Of a stretch of 64,000 nt of DNA, positions 49,900-57,532 are shown piece after piece; position 1 is the first letter of the stretch; every line of letters starts with the position of its first letter. The stretch is from the NCBI GenBank assembly GCA_910578395.1, contig CAJTPZ010000002.1:194543-258542 (forward strand). Direction: 5' to 3'. The notes under the pieces are model-generated. The model did not search any database, was not told where the DNA came from, and saw only the letters and a program-made list of their open reading frames with translations. The position numbers and the translations under genes were made by a program. Source of the stretch: an uncultured Muribaculaceae bacterium (lineage in GTDB: Bacteria; Bacteroidota; Bacteroidia; Bacteroidales; Muribaculaceae).

Positions 49900-50727
49900 A
49901 TGGCAGTAAGAAAATTCAAGCCCACCACACCTGGGCAGCGACACAAGGTTATTGGCGTGTTCAAAGGAGTGATAACTGCCACCACGCCAGAAAAATCTCT
50001 TACAGTCGGAATCAACGGTACAGGCGGTCGTAACGCCGAGGGTCATCTGACCACACGCTATCGCGGCGGAGGCCACAAGCGTAAGTACCGTATCATCGAC
50101 TTCAAGAGAAACAAGACAGGTGTGCCCGCAGTAGTAAAGTCGATCGAGTACGATCCTAACCGTTCGGCCCGCATCGCACTCCTCTACTACGTGGACGGAG
50201 CGAAAGCCTATATCGTGGCACCTAACGGCCTTGAAGTGGGCCAGCAGGTGGTAAGCGGCCCCGAGGCTGCTCCCGAAGTAGGAAACGCGCTTCCTCTCAA
50301 TAAGATTCCCGTGGGAACCGTAGTGCATAACATCGAGCTTCGTCCCGGACAGGGTGCGCTTATGGCGCGTTCGGCCGGTACTTTCGCCCAGATTGTTTCG
50401 CGCGACGGAAACTACGTGATAGTCAAGTTGCCTTCAGGCGAAACCCGCCGTATACTTGGCGAGTGCATGGCTACTGTCGGCGTTGTCGGCAACAGCGAGC
50501 ACTCTCTGGAGCGTTCAGGCAAGGCCGGCCGCAGCCGTTGGCTCGGTCGTCGTCCTCACAACCGTGGTGTTGTCATGAACCCTGTAGACCACCCCATGGG
50601 CGGTGGTGAAGGCCGTGCATCGGGCGGACATCCCCGCTCGCGCAAGGGTCTCTATTCTAAGGGCCTGAAGACGCGCAAGCCTAAGAAGCTCTCCAATAAG
50701 TATATTATCGAGCGCAGGAAGAAATAA
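49900..50727 (+). CDS. rplB: 50S ribosomal protein L2
   Basis: Core 23S-binding protein needed for peptidyl transferase assembly. The 275-residue protein shows RYRGGGHKRKYRIIDFKRNK near the N-terminus and the C-terminal GVVMNPVDHPMGGGEGRASGGHPRS, including the conserved histidine of VDHPMGGG. Standard length; 24 nt before rpsS. Confidence 0.98.
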   Translation: MAVRKFKPTTPGQRHKVIGVFKGVITATTPEKSLTVGINGTGGRNAEGHLTTRYRGGGHKRKYRIIDFKRNKTGVPAVVKSIEYDPNRSARIALLYYVDGAKAYIVAPNGLEVGQQVVSGPEAAPEVGNALPLNKIPVGTVVHNIELRPGQGALMARSAGTFAQIVSRDGNYVIVKLPSGETRRILGECMATVGVVGNSEHSLERSGKAGRSRWLGRRPHNRGVVMNPVDHPMGGGEGRASGGHPRSRKGLYSKGLKTRKPKKLSNKYIIERRKK

Positions 50728-50751
50728 TCAATCTTGACTATCTGAATCAAC

Positions 50752-51021
50752 ATGAGTCGTTCACTGAAAAAAGGACCCTTTATCAGCATCAAGCTGGAGA
50801 AGAAGGTATCCGATATGGATGCAACTGGCAAGAAGTCGGTAATCAAGACTTGGAGCCGTGCCTCGATGATAGCCCCTGAATTTGTAGGCCACACTTTTGC
50901 CGTGCACAATGGCAACAAGTTTATTCCCGTTTATGTGACGGAGAATATGGTAGGCCACAAGCTGGGTGAGTTTGCGCCTACGCGCACCTTCCGCGGCCAC
51001 GCCGGCAACAAGAAAAAGTAA
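50752..51021 (+). CDS. rpsS: 30S ribosomal protein S19
   Basis: Head protein that works with S13 at the intersubunit bridge. The 89-residue protein begins MSRSLKKGPFISIKLEKKV and ends with GHKLGEFAPTRTFRGHAGNKKK. Normal length; a 52-nt gap follows before rplV. Confidence 0.97.
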   Translation: MSRSLKKGPFISIKLEKKVSDMDATGKKSVIKTWSRASMIAPEFVGHTFAVHNGNKFIPVYVTENMVGHKLGEFAPTRTFRGHAGNKKK

Positions 51022-51073
51022 GCCGGAACGGGTCAAATCATAAACTGAATATTAAAAAGCTTACATCGCAACT

Positions 51074-51487
51074 ATGGGAGTAAGAAAAAGAGAGGCTGCC
51101 GACCAGCGGAAGGAAGAGCAGAAGCACATAGCTTTCGCAAAGCTCACCAACGTTCCGTCGTCGCCGCGCAAGATGCGCCTGGTAGCCGACCTTGTGCGCG
51201 GCAAGGAAGTGTTCCGTGCGCTGGGTATCCTCAAGTTCTCCAATAAGGAGGCAGCTGCCCGTCTGGAGAAGCTCGTACGTTCGGCCATTGCCAACTGGGA
51301 GGCCAAGAACGAGCGCAAAGCAGAGTCCGGGGAGCTTTACATCAGCACTATATTCGTAAATCCGGCACCGATGCTGAAGCGTCTGCGCCCTGCTCCTCAG
51401 GGCCGTGGCTACCGCATCCGCAAGCGGTCCAACCATGTCACCGTGGTGCTTGACACCATTGACAATGATAAAAAACACGAAGCTTAA
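51074..51487 (+). CDS. rplV: 50S ribosomal protein L22
   Basis: Lines the exit tunnel with L4. The 137-residue protein has FAKLTNVPSSPRKMRLVADLVRGK and the tunnel loop region with APMLKRLRPAPQGRGYRIRKRSNHVTVVL. It is longer at the N-terminus (MGVRKREAADQRKEEQKH) than in E. coli. It precedes rpsC by 6 nt. Confidence 0.96.
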   Translation: MGVRKREAADQRKEEQKHIAFAKLTNVPSSPRKMRLVADLVRGKEVFRALGILKFSNKEAAARLEKLVRSAIANWEAKNERKAESGELYISTIFVNPAPMLKRLRPAPQGRGYRIRKRSNHVTVVLDTIDNDKKHEA

Positions 51488-51493
51488 CAGTAT

Positions 51494-52216
51494 ATGGGAC
51501 AGAAAGTAAATCCGATCAGCAATCGTCTTGGCGTCATCCGCGGCTGGGATTCCAACTGGTTCGGCGGCAAGAAGTACGGTGATACTCTGCTCGAAGATGC
51601 CAAGCTTCGTAAGTATCTCAACGTCCGTCTGGCAAAGTCAAGTGTGTCGCGCATAGTAATCGAGCGCACACTCAAGCTCATCACTATCACTGTCTGCACC
51701 TCGCGTCCTGGCCTTATCATAGGCAAGGGTGGCACAGAGGTCGACAAACTCAAGGAAGAGTTGAAGAAGATCACCGACAAGGAGGTCCAGATCAACATCT
51801 TTGAGGTGAAGCGTCCGGAGCTTGACGCCGAGATCGTCGCTGCCAACGTGGCCCGTCAGATCGAAGGTAAGATCGCTTATCGCCGTGCGGTGAAGATGGC
51901 TATCGCATCGACAATGCGTGCCGGTGCCGAGGGTATCAAAATCCAGGTTTCCGGTCGTCTGAACGGTGCCGAGATCGCCCGCTCCGAGATGTTTAAGGAG
52001 GGTCGCACTCCGCTTCACACTTTCCGTGCCGATATCGACTATGCTCTTGTCGAGGCCCACACCAAGGTGGGTGTGATCGGTGTGAAGGTGTGGATCTGCC
52101 GTGGCGAAGTCTATGGCAAGCGTGATCTCTCACCTGCATTTGGCGCAACCCAGAAGGAGGAGCGTCGTGAGGAGCGTCGTGGTGGCTTCCGCAAGCCCCG
52201 CGGTGGAAATCGTTGA
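51494..52216 (+). CDS. rpsC: 30S ribosomal protein S3
   Basis: mRNA-entry-channel protein with a KH domain. The 240-residue protein has MGQKVNPISNRLGVIRGWDS, the KH motif RPGLIIGKGGTEVDKLKEEL, and the C-terminal domain GRLNGAEIARSEMFKEGRTPLHTFRADIDYALVEA. The C-terminal tail is Arg/Glu/Gly-rich (EERREERRGGFRKPRGG). 32 nt before rplP. Confidence 0.97.
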   Translation: MGQKVNPISNRLGVIRGWDSNWFGGKKYGDTLLEDAKLRKYLNVRLAKSSVSRIVIERTLKLITITVCTSRPGLIIGKGGTEVDKLKEELKKITDKEVQINIFEVKRPELDAEIVAANVARQIEGKIAYRRAVKMAIASTMRAGAEGIKIQVSGRLNGAEIARSEMFKEGRTPLHTFRADIDYALVEAHTKVGVIGVKVWICRGEVYGKRDLSPAFGATQKEERREERRGGFRKPRGGNR

Positions 52217-52248
52217 ACAATATTGCATTGAATCTACAATAGCAGAAA

Positions 52249-52680
52249 ATGTTACAACCAAAGAAAACAAAGTTTCGCCGACAGCAAAAAGGTCGCATGA
52301 AAGGCAACGCGCAGCGTGGCAATCAGCTGGCCTTCGGATCGTTTGGTATCAAGACACTTGAGGCCAAATGGATCACCGGCCGCCAGATTGAGGCTGCCCG
52401 TATTGCTGTTACCCGTTACATGCAGCGCCAGGGACAAATCTGGATCAGAATCTTCCCCGACAAGCCCATTACCAAGAAGCCTGCAGAGGTGCGTATGGGT
52501 AAAGGTAAAGGTTCGCCCGAGGGATTTGTAGCGCCTGTTACACCGGGACGTATGATTATCGAAGTAGAGGGCGTTAGCTATGACATCGCTAAGGAAGCAC
52601 TCCGTCTGGCCGCTCAGAAACTTCCCGTGACCACCAAGTTTGTGGTGCGCCGCGACTATGACCCCACTCAAAACGTCTAA
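52249..52680 (+). CDS. rplP: 50S ribosomal protein L16
   Basis: Late-assembling 50S protein near the A-site tRNA. The 143-residue protein has MLQPKKTKFRRQQKGRMKGNAQRGN, RQIEAARIAVTRYMQRQGQIWIRIFPDKPITKKPAEVRMGKGKG and the C-terminal AAQKLPVTTKFVVRRDY. Normal length. It precedes rpmC by 6 nt. Confidence 0.97.
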   Translation: MLQPKKTKFRRQQKGRMKGNAQRGNQLAFGSFGIKTLEAKWITGRQIEAARIAVTRYMQRQGQIWIRIFPDKPITKKPAEVRMGKGKGSPEGFVAPVTPGRMIIEVEGVSYDIAKEALRLAAQKLPVTTKFVVRRDYDPTQNV

Positions 52681-52686
52681 GCCGCC

Positions 52687-52884
52687 ATGAAACAGGAAGA
52701 GATAAAAGAGATGGCCACAGCCGACCTCAAAGAGCGTCTGGCCCAGATGGAGAAAGAGTATCGCCAGCTTAAGGCTCAGCATGCAGTGAGCCCGATCGAC
52801 AGCCCTGCCAAGATCACCAAGGACCGCAAGGTCATAGCTCGCGTGAAGACAGAACTCCGCATGCGTGAAATCAACAATAAGTAA
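52687..52884 (+). CDS. rpmC: 50S ribosomal protein L29
   Basis: Small helical protein at the tunnel exit. The 65-residue protein has the family helices EIKEMATADLKERLAQMEKEYRQLKAQHAVSPIDSPAKITKDRKVIARVKTELR. It begins with MKQ, 6 nt after rplP, and is followed by rpsQ after 11 nt. Confidence 0.94.
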   Translation: MKQEEIKEMATADLKERLAQMEKEYRQLKAQHAVSPIDSPAKITKDRKVIARVKTELRMREINNK

Positions 52885-52895
52885 GCCGCATCGAT

Positions 52896-53153
52896 ATGGA
52901 AACTAGAAATCTGCGCAAAGAGCGCGTCGGTGTGGTGTCGAGCAACAAGGCCGACAAGACTATCACTGTGACAGTGAAGTGGAAGGAGAAACATCCGATC
53001 TACGGCAAGTTTGTCAATAAGACCAAGAAGTTCCACGCCCACGACGAGAAGAACGAGTGCAGCATCGGCGATACGGTGCGCCTCATGGAGACCCGTCCCT
53101 TGAGCAAGACCAAGAGATGGCGTTTAGTTGAAATTATTGAAAAGGTTAAATAA
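52896..53153 (+). CDS. rpsQ: 30S ribosomal protein S17
   Basis: Primary 16S 5'-domain binder with an OB fold. The 85-residue protein has RKERVGVVSSNKADKTITVTVKWKEKHPIYGKFVNKTKKFHAHDE and CSIGDTVRLMETRPLSKTKRWRLVEI. Normal length; precedes rplN by 6 nt. Confidence 0.96.
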   Translation: METRNLRKERVGVVSSNKADKTITVTVKWKEKHPIYGKFVNKTKKFHAHDEKNECSIGDTVRLMETRPLSKTKRWRLVEIIEKVK

Positions 53154-53159
53154 CGAGCC

Positions 53160-53525
53160 ATGATACAGACTGAATCACGCCTTACAGTCGCTGACAACAG
53201 CGGCGCCAAGGAGGCACTGTGCATCCATGTGCTCGGAGGCACCGGACGCCGTTATGCATCGGTAGGCGACATCATAGTGGTGTCGGTGAAAAATGTCATT
53301 CCGTCGTCTGACATTAAGAAGGGCACGGTATCCAAGGCCGTTGTGGTGCGCACCAAGAAAGAGGTGCGTCGTCCCGACGGGTCTTATATCCGCTTCGACG
53401 ATAATGCCTGTGTGCTGCTCAACAATGCCGGCGAGCTTCGCGGCACACGTATCTTCGGTCCGGTAGCGCGCGAGCTGCGTGCCACCAACATGAAGATTGT
53501 GTCGCTGGCGCCCGAGGTGCTTTGA
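53160..53525 (+). CDS. rplN: 50S ribosomal protein L14
   Basis: Intersubunit-face protein of the 50S, also the docking site of silencing factor RsfS. The 121-residue protein begins MIQTESRLTVADNSGAKEALCIHVLGG and ends with RELRATNMKIVSLAPEVL. Typical length; 47 nt before rplX. Confidence 0.97.
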   Translation: MIQTESRLTVADNSGAKEALCIHVLGGTGRRYASVGDIIVVSVKNVIPSSDIKKGTVSKAVVVRTKKEVRRPDGSYIRFDDNACVLLNNAGELRGTRIFGPVARELRATNMKIVSLAPEVL

Positions 53526-53572
53526 GAAAGAGACAGACGTCGAACCATCCCCATCAAGAAGCAAGCTAAGAA

Positions 53573-53896
53573 ATGAGCAAGTTAAAGATAAAGAAAGGCG
53601 ACACTGTCTATGTTCTTTCCGGCGAGGACCGTGGCCGTCAGGGCCGCGTCCTCGAGGTGCTTCCCAAGAAGGAGCGCGCCATCGTGGAAGGCATAAACAT
53701 TGTCTCGAAGAGCGCCAAGCCAAGCGCCAAGCATCCGCAGGGAGGCATCATCAAGATGGAGGCTCCGCTGCACATTTCCAACCTGAGCCTGATCGATCCC
53801 AAGAGCGGCAAACCCACCCGTGTGGGCTTCCGCAAGGATGAGAAGGGCAAGACGGTTCGTTATTCCAAGAAATCAGGAGAGGAGATCAAGCAATGA
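53573..53896 (+). CDS. rplX: 50S ribosomal protein L24
   Basis: Early-assembly protein of the 50S subunit. The 107-residue protein has the KOW motif KIKKGDTVYVLSGEDRGRQGRVLEVLPKKERAIVEGINIVSKSAKPS. Its TGA stop overlaps the rplE ATG (ATGA). Confidence 0.96.
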   Translation: MSKLKIKKGDTVYVLSGEDRGRQGRVLEVLPKKERAIVEGINIVSKSAKPSAKHPQGGIIKMEAPLHISNLSLIDPKSGKPTRVGFRKDEKGKTVRYSKKSGEEIKQ

Positions 53897-54441
53897 GCCA
53901 GAACAGTGTAAAGAAAGACTATCAGGAGCGCATCATGCCTGCTCTGATCAAGGAGTTCAGCTACACGACTCCTATGCAGGTTCCCCGCCTTGAGAAGATT
54001 GTGATCAACCAGGGTCTCGGAGCTGCGACTCAGGACAAGAAGATCATTGAGACCGCTATCAACGAGCTGACTGCCATCACCGGCCAGAAGGCTGTTGCGA
54101 CCTTGTCGCGTAAGGACATCTCTAACTTCAAGGTTAGAAAGAAGATGCCTATCGGTGTGCGGGTGACTCTCCGTCGTGAGAAGATGTATGAGTTTCTGGA
54201 GCGTCTCGTAAGAGTCGCCCTGCCTCGTATCCGCGACTTCAAAGGCATCAACAGCAAGCTCGACGGCCGCGGCAACTACACTCTGGGTGTGACCGAGCAG
54301 ATCATTTTTCCGGAGATCAACATCGACTCGATTTCCAAGCTCATGGGTATGAACATCACCTTCGTTACAACGGCTAACACCGATGAAGAGGGATATGCTC
54401 TGCTCAAGCAGTTTGGACTTCCCTTCAAGAACGCTAAATAA
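53893..54441 (+). CDS. rplE: 50S ribosomal protein L5
   Basis: 5S rRNA-binding protein of the central protuberance. The 182-residue protein shows KDYQERIMPALIKEFSYTTPMQVPRLEKIVINQGLG, KARNF-type contact KDISNFKVRKKMPIGVRVTLR and IRDFKGINSKLDGRGNYTLGVTEQIIFPEI. It overlaps rplX by four bases and precedes rpsN by 14 nt. Confidence 0.97.
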   Translation: MSQNSVKKDYQERIMPALIKEFSYTTPMQVPRLEKIVINQGLGAATQDKKIIETAINELTAITGQKAVATLSRKDISNFKVRKKMPIGVRVTLRREKMYEFLERLVRVALPRIRDFKGINSKLDGRGNYTLGVTEQIIFPEINIDSISKLMGMNITFVTTANTDEEGYALLKQFGLPFKNAK

Positions 54442-54455
54442 GAGAGCACTCAACT

Positions 54456-54725
54456 ATGGCAAAAGAATCCATGAAGGCTCGTGAGGTGAAGCGTCAGAAG
54501 CTCGTAGCCCGCTATGCGGCCAAGAAGGCTGCTCTCAAGGAGGCAGGTGACTACGAGGGACTTCAGAAGCTTCCCAAGAACGCCTCGAGCGTGCGTCTGC
54601 ACAACCGTTGCAGCATCACCGGGCGTCCCAAGGGCTACATCCGACAGTTTGGCATTTCGCGTATTCAGTTCCGTGAAATGGCTTCGGCGGGCTTGATTCC
54701 CGGTGTGAAGAAGGCAAGCTGGTAA
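54456..54725 (+). CDS. rpsN: 30S ribosomal protein S14, zinc-free type
   Basis: Head protein near the P site. The 89-residue protein is the longer, cysteine-poor form: it has only one cysteine (RNCS-type site reads LHNRCSITGRPKGYIRQFGISRIQFREMASAGLIPGVKKASW) and lacks the CxxC...CxxC zinc ribbon of the short form. It is followed by a 227-nt structured gap before rpsH. Confidence 0.95.
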   Translation: MAKESMKAREVKRQKLVARYAAKKAALKEAGDYEGLQKLPKNASSVRLHNRCSITGRPKGYIRQFGISRIQFREMASAGLIPGVKKASW

Positions 54726-54952
54726 AAAATCATCGAGGCGACCGGGGATTTCAGCAGATCCCCGGGGATAGCCGAGATATTGGCAACTGATTAGAGTCTG
54801 GCGTCGGTCATGCTCCCGGACGGGAGAACAGACAGGTGCCGACCCGGGCCGGGGAGTCTTGTCGGATATGATGATTTTTCCGAAGACGCAAGGCAATTAA
54901 ATATTGTCGGGAGTTAGACGAATGTCCCGATCAATTTAACAAACAAATCAAA
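54726..54952 (+). ncRNA. Candidate structured leader upstream of rpsH (S8)
   Basis: A 227-nt gap without a gene. Inverted repeats: CCGGGGAT (54742-54749) with ATCCCCGG (54758-54765); an outer GTCGG (54803-54807) with CCGAC (54839-54843) around CTCCC-GGAC-GGGAG (54813-54826); and TCGGGA (54907-54912) with TCCCGA (54925-54930). In E. coli S8 represses the spc operon by binding mRNA near rplE; this gap lies just before rpsH itself. Autoregulation is inference. Confidence 0.45.
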
Positions 54953-55351
54953 ATGACTGATCCCATAGCAGATTATCTGACAAGATTGAGGAACGCTATC
55001 CACGCCGGTCACCGTGTGGTGGAGGTGCCTGCCTCAAACTTGAAAAAAGAGATCACAAAGATCCTTTTTGACCAGGGCTATATACTTAACTACAAGTTTA
55101 TAGACGGTGTCAACACGCAGGGCGTGATAAAGATAGCGCTGAAATATGATCCGGTAGACCGCGTGAATGCCATCAAGGGCCTCAAGCGTGTATCGCGTCC
55201 GGGTCTTCGGCAGTATACCGGCTACAAAGATATGCCGCGAGTGCTCAATGGTCTTGGCATCGCCATTCTTTCGACTTCGAAGGGAGTGATGACCAACAAG
55301 AAGGCTGCCGAGGAGAAGATCGGCGGTGAAGTGCTTTGCTATGTTTATTGA
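54953..55351 (+). CDS. rpsH: 30S ribosomal protein S8
   Basis: Primary 16S central-domain binder and, in E. coli, repressor of the spc operon. The 132-residue protein begins MTDPIADYLTRLRNAIHAGHRVVEVPASNLKKEI and ends with the RNA-binding loop LSTSKGVMTNKKAAEEKIGGEVLCYVY. It follows the structured gap; 21 nt before rplF. Confidence 0.97.
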   Translation: MTDPIADYLTRLRNAIHAGHRVVEVPASNLKKEITKILFDQGYILNYKFIDGVNTQGVIKIALKYDPVDRVNAIKGLKRVSRPGLRQYTGYKDMPRVLNGLGIAILSTSKGVMTNKKAAEEKIGGEVLCYVY

Positions 55352-55372
55352 TTTTAAGGGAGGACTTCAATT

Positions 55373-55927
55373 ATGTCAAGAATAGGTAAAGCGCCGATAG
55401 AGATACCCGCCGGAGTGACGGTGACCGTCAAGGACAATGTAGTGACGGTGAAGGGTCCGAAGGGCCAGCTGGAACAGGCTGTCAACCCTGACCTGGATGT
55501 GAAGATTGAGGATGGTCATGTTATTGTGACCCGTCCGACCGATGAAAAGGAGCACCGCTCGCAGCATGGTCTGTATCGTGCTCTTATCCACAACATGGTT
55601 GTGGGCGTGTCGACGGGCTACAAGAAGGAGATGGAGCTCGTTGGTGTGGGTTACCGTGCCGCAGCCAATGGCCAGGTACTTGAGCTGTCGCTTGGTTTCA
55701 GCCATGCGATCTATCTTAAGCTTCCGCCCGAAGTGAAGGTAGAGGCCAAGGCAGAGCGTAACAAGAACCCGCTTATTATCCTCGAGAGCGGCGACAAGCA
55801 GCTTCTCGGCCAGGTGTGTGCAAAGATACGTTCGCTGCGTAAGCCTGAGCCTTATAAGGGCAAGGGTATCCGTTTTGTCGGCGAGGTAATCCGCCGCAAG
55901 TCGGGCAAGTCGGCAGGAGCGAAGTAA
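55373..55927 (+). CDS. rplF: 50S ribosomal protein L6
   Basis: Protein near the factor-binding site of the 50S. The 184-residue protein starts MSRIGKAPIEIPAGVTVTVKDN, has VGVSTGYKKEMELVGVGYRA, and ends KIRSLRKPEPYKGKGIRFVGEVIRRKSGKSAGAK. Typical length; 26 nt before rplR. Confidence 0.97.
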   Translation: MSRIGKAPIEIPAGVTVTVKDNVVTVKGPKGQLEQAVNPDLDVKIEDGHVIVTRPTDEKEHRSQHGLYRALIHNMVVGVSTGYKKEMELVGVGYRAAANGQVLELSLGFSHAIYLKLPPEVKVEAKAERNKNPLIILESGDKQLLGQVCAKIRSLRKPEPYKGKGIRFVGEVIRRKSGKSAGAK

Positions 55928-55953
55928 AACAACGGGCATAAATCGACTTCATC

Positions 55954-56298
55954 ATGAAATCCAAGATAGAAAGAAGAAATAAGATCAAGGCCCGCATCCG
56001 CGGCAAGCAGGAAGGCACGTCGGCGCGTCCGCGCATGACTGTGTTCCGCAGCAATAAGCAGATCTACGTGCAGCTTATCGATGATCTGGAGGGCAAGACA
56101 CTTGTGTCGGCCTCGTCACGTGGTCTTGAGGCCGAGGGCACCAAGAGCGAGATTGCCGCAAAGGTAGGCGGCGAGATCGCCCGCAAGGCTCTTGAGGCCG
56201 GTATCACCACAGTAGTGTTTGACCGCAACGGCTATCTTTTCCATGGCCGAGTAAAATCGCTTGCCGACGCAGCGCGCGAAGGCGGGTTAAAATTCTGA
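55954..56298 (+). CDS. rplR: 50S ribosomal protein L18
   Basis: 5S rRNA-binding protein. The 114-residue protein has RRNKIKARIRGKQEGTSARPRMTVFRSNKQIYVQLIDD and VFDRNGYLFHGRVKSLADAAREGGLKF. Normal length; 7 nt before rpsE. Confidence 0.97.
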   Translation: MKSKIERRNKIKARIRGKQEGTSARPRMTVFRSNKQIYVQLIDDLEGKTLVSASSRGLEAEGTKSEIAAKVGGEIARKALEAGITTVVFDRNGYLFHGRVKSLADAAREGGLKF

Positions 56299-56305
56299 AC
56301 CGACA

Positions 56306-56824
56306 ATGGCAAACAAGAACAATCGCGTAAAGACGACCAACGATCTCGACCTGAAGGACCGGCTTGTCGCAATCAACCGAGTTACGAAGGTGACGAAGGG
56401 TGGCCGCACATTTACATTTGCTGCCATCGTGGTAGTAGGAAACGAGAATGGCATTGTGGGCTGGGGCCTTGGCAAGGCCAACGAGGTGCAGGCAGCTATC
56501 GCCAAGGGTGTTGAGGCTGCCAAGAAGAATCTCATCGAGGTTCCGGTGCACAAGGGTACGATTCCTCACGAGCAGGCTGCCAAGTTCGGCGGTTCGCGTG
56601 TCATCCTCAAGCCGGCATCTACCGGTACGGGCGTGAAAGCGGGCGGTGCTATGCGTGCGGTGCTTGAGAGTGTAGGTATCTCGGACGTTCTTGCCAAGAG
56701 CAAGGGTTCGTCCAACCCTCACAATCTTGTGAAGGCTACCATCGCAGCTCTCGGAGAGATGCGTTCGCCGGCCCGTGTGGCTCAGCATCGCGGAGTCAGC
56801 GTCGAGAAGGTGTTTAAGGGCTGA
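56306..56824 (+). CDS. rpsE: 30S ribosomal protein S5
   Basis: Protein of the mRNA entry region influencing decoding accuracy. The 172-residue protein has LKDRLVAINRVTKVTKGGRTFTFAAIVVVG and GVKAGGAMRAVLESVGISDVLAKSKGSSNPHNLVKAT. Typical length; a 51-nt gap leads to rpmD. Confidence 0.97.
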   Translation: MANKNNRVKTTNDLDLKDRLVAINRVTKVTKGGRTFTFAAIVVVGNENGIVGWGLGKANEVQAAIAKGVEAAKKNLIEVPVHKGTIPHEQAAKFGGSRVILKPASTGTGVKAGGAMRAVLESVGISDVLAKSKGSSNPHNLVKATIAALGEMRSPARVAQHRGVSVEKVFKG

Positions 56825-56875
56825 GCTTTCGGGCAAGGTCTAAAATGTTGAACAATCGAAAGAGACTCAGCGAAA

Positions 56876-57055
56876 ATGGCAAAAATTAAGATCACCCAGG
56901 TGAAGAGCCGCATCAACTGCCCGGCAGTTCAGAAGCGCACTCTCGATGCACTGGGGTTGCATAAGATGAACCACACGGTGGAGCATGAGAACACTCCGTC
57001 GGTGATGGGAATGGTCAACAAAGTGCGTCATCTGGTCAAAGTGACCGAGGCATAA
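56876..57055 (+). CDS. rpmD: 50S ribosomal protein L30
   Basis: A 59-residue gene: MAKIKITQVKSRINCPAVQK, then RTLDALGLHKMNHTVEHENT, ending VRHLVKVTEA. This matches L30 (KIKIT.V.S.I......RTL..LGL.KM...V). It lies between rpsE and rplO in the usual spc order, 21 nt before rplO. Confidence 0.95.
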   Translation: MAKIKITQVKSRINCPAVQKRTLDALGLHKMNHTVEHENTPSVMGMVNKVRHLVKVTEA

Positions 57056-57076
57056 TCCAAAACAGTCACTATAATC

Positions 57077-57523
57077 ATGGACTTAAGTAATATTCAGCCG
57101 GCGATTGGCAGTGTGCGCACCCGCAAGCGCATCGGCCGTGGACCGGGTAGCGGCAAGGGCGGAACATCAACTCGCGGCCACAAGGGTGCGAAGTCGCGTT
57201 CGGGCTACAGCCGCAAGATTGGCTTTGAAGGCGGCCAGATGCCTCTTCAGCGCCGTCTGCCGAAGTTCGGCTTCAAGAACATCAACCGTGTGGAGTACAA
57301 GGCTGTCAATCTCGACGTGCTGGATTCTCTCGCAACGGCAAAGAATCTCGATAAGATCACTGTGGGCGACATGGTGTCGGCCGGAATCATCAACAAAAAG
57401 CAACTTGTTAAGGTGCTTGCCAACGGCGCGATCACACGTGCGCTCGCGGTTGAGGCCAATGCATTCTCGGCAGCAGCCGAAAAGGCTATCGTTGACGCTG
57501 GCGGTTCAATAACCAAACTCTAA
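57077..57523 (+). CDS. rplO: 50S ribosomal protein L15
   Basis: Late-assembly 23S-binding protein. The 148-residue protein has the Gly/Arg-rich N-terminus RTRKRIGRGPGSGKGGTSTRGHKGAKSRSG and GFEGGQMPLQRRLPKFGFKN. Typical length; 9 nt before secY. Confidence 0.97.
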   Translation: MDLSNIQPAIGSVRTRKRIGRGPGSGKGGTSTRGHKGAKSRSGYSRKIGFEGGQMPLQRRLPKFGFKNINRVEYKAVNLDVLDSLATAKNLDKITVGDMVSAGIINKKQLVKVLANGAITRALAVEANAFSAAAEKAIVDAGGSITKL

Positions 57524-57532
57524 GCGTTGACA

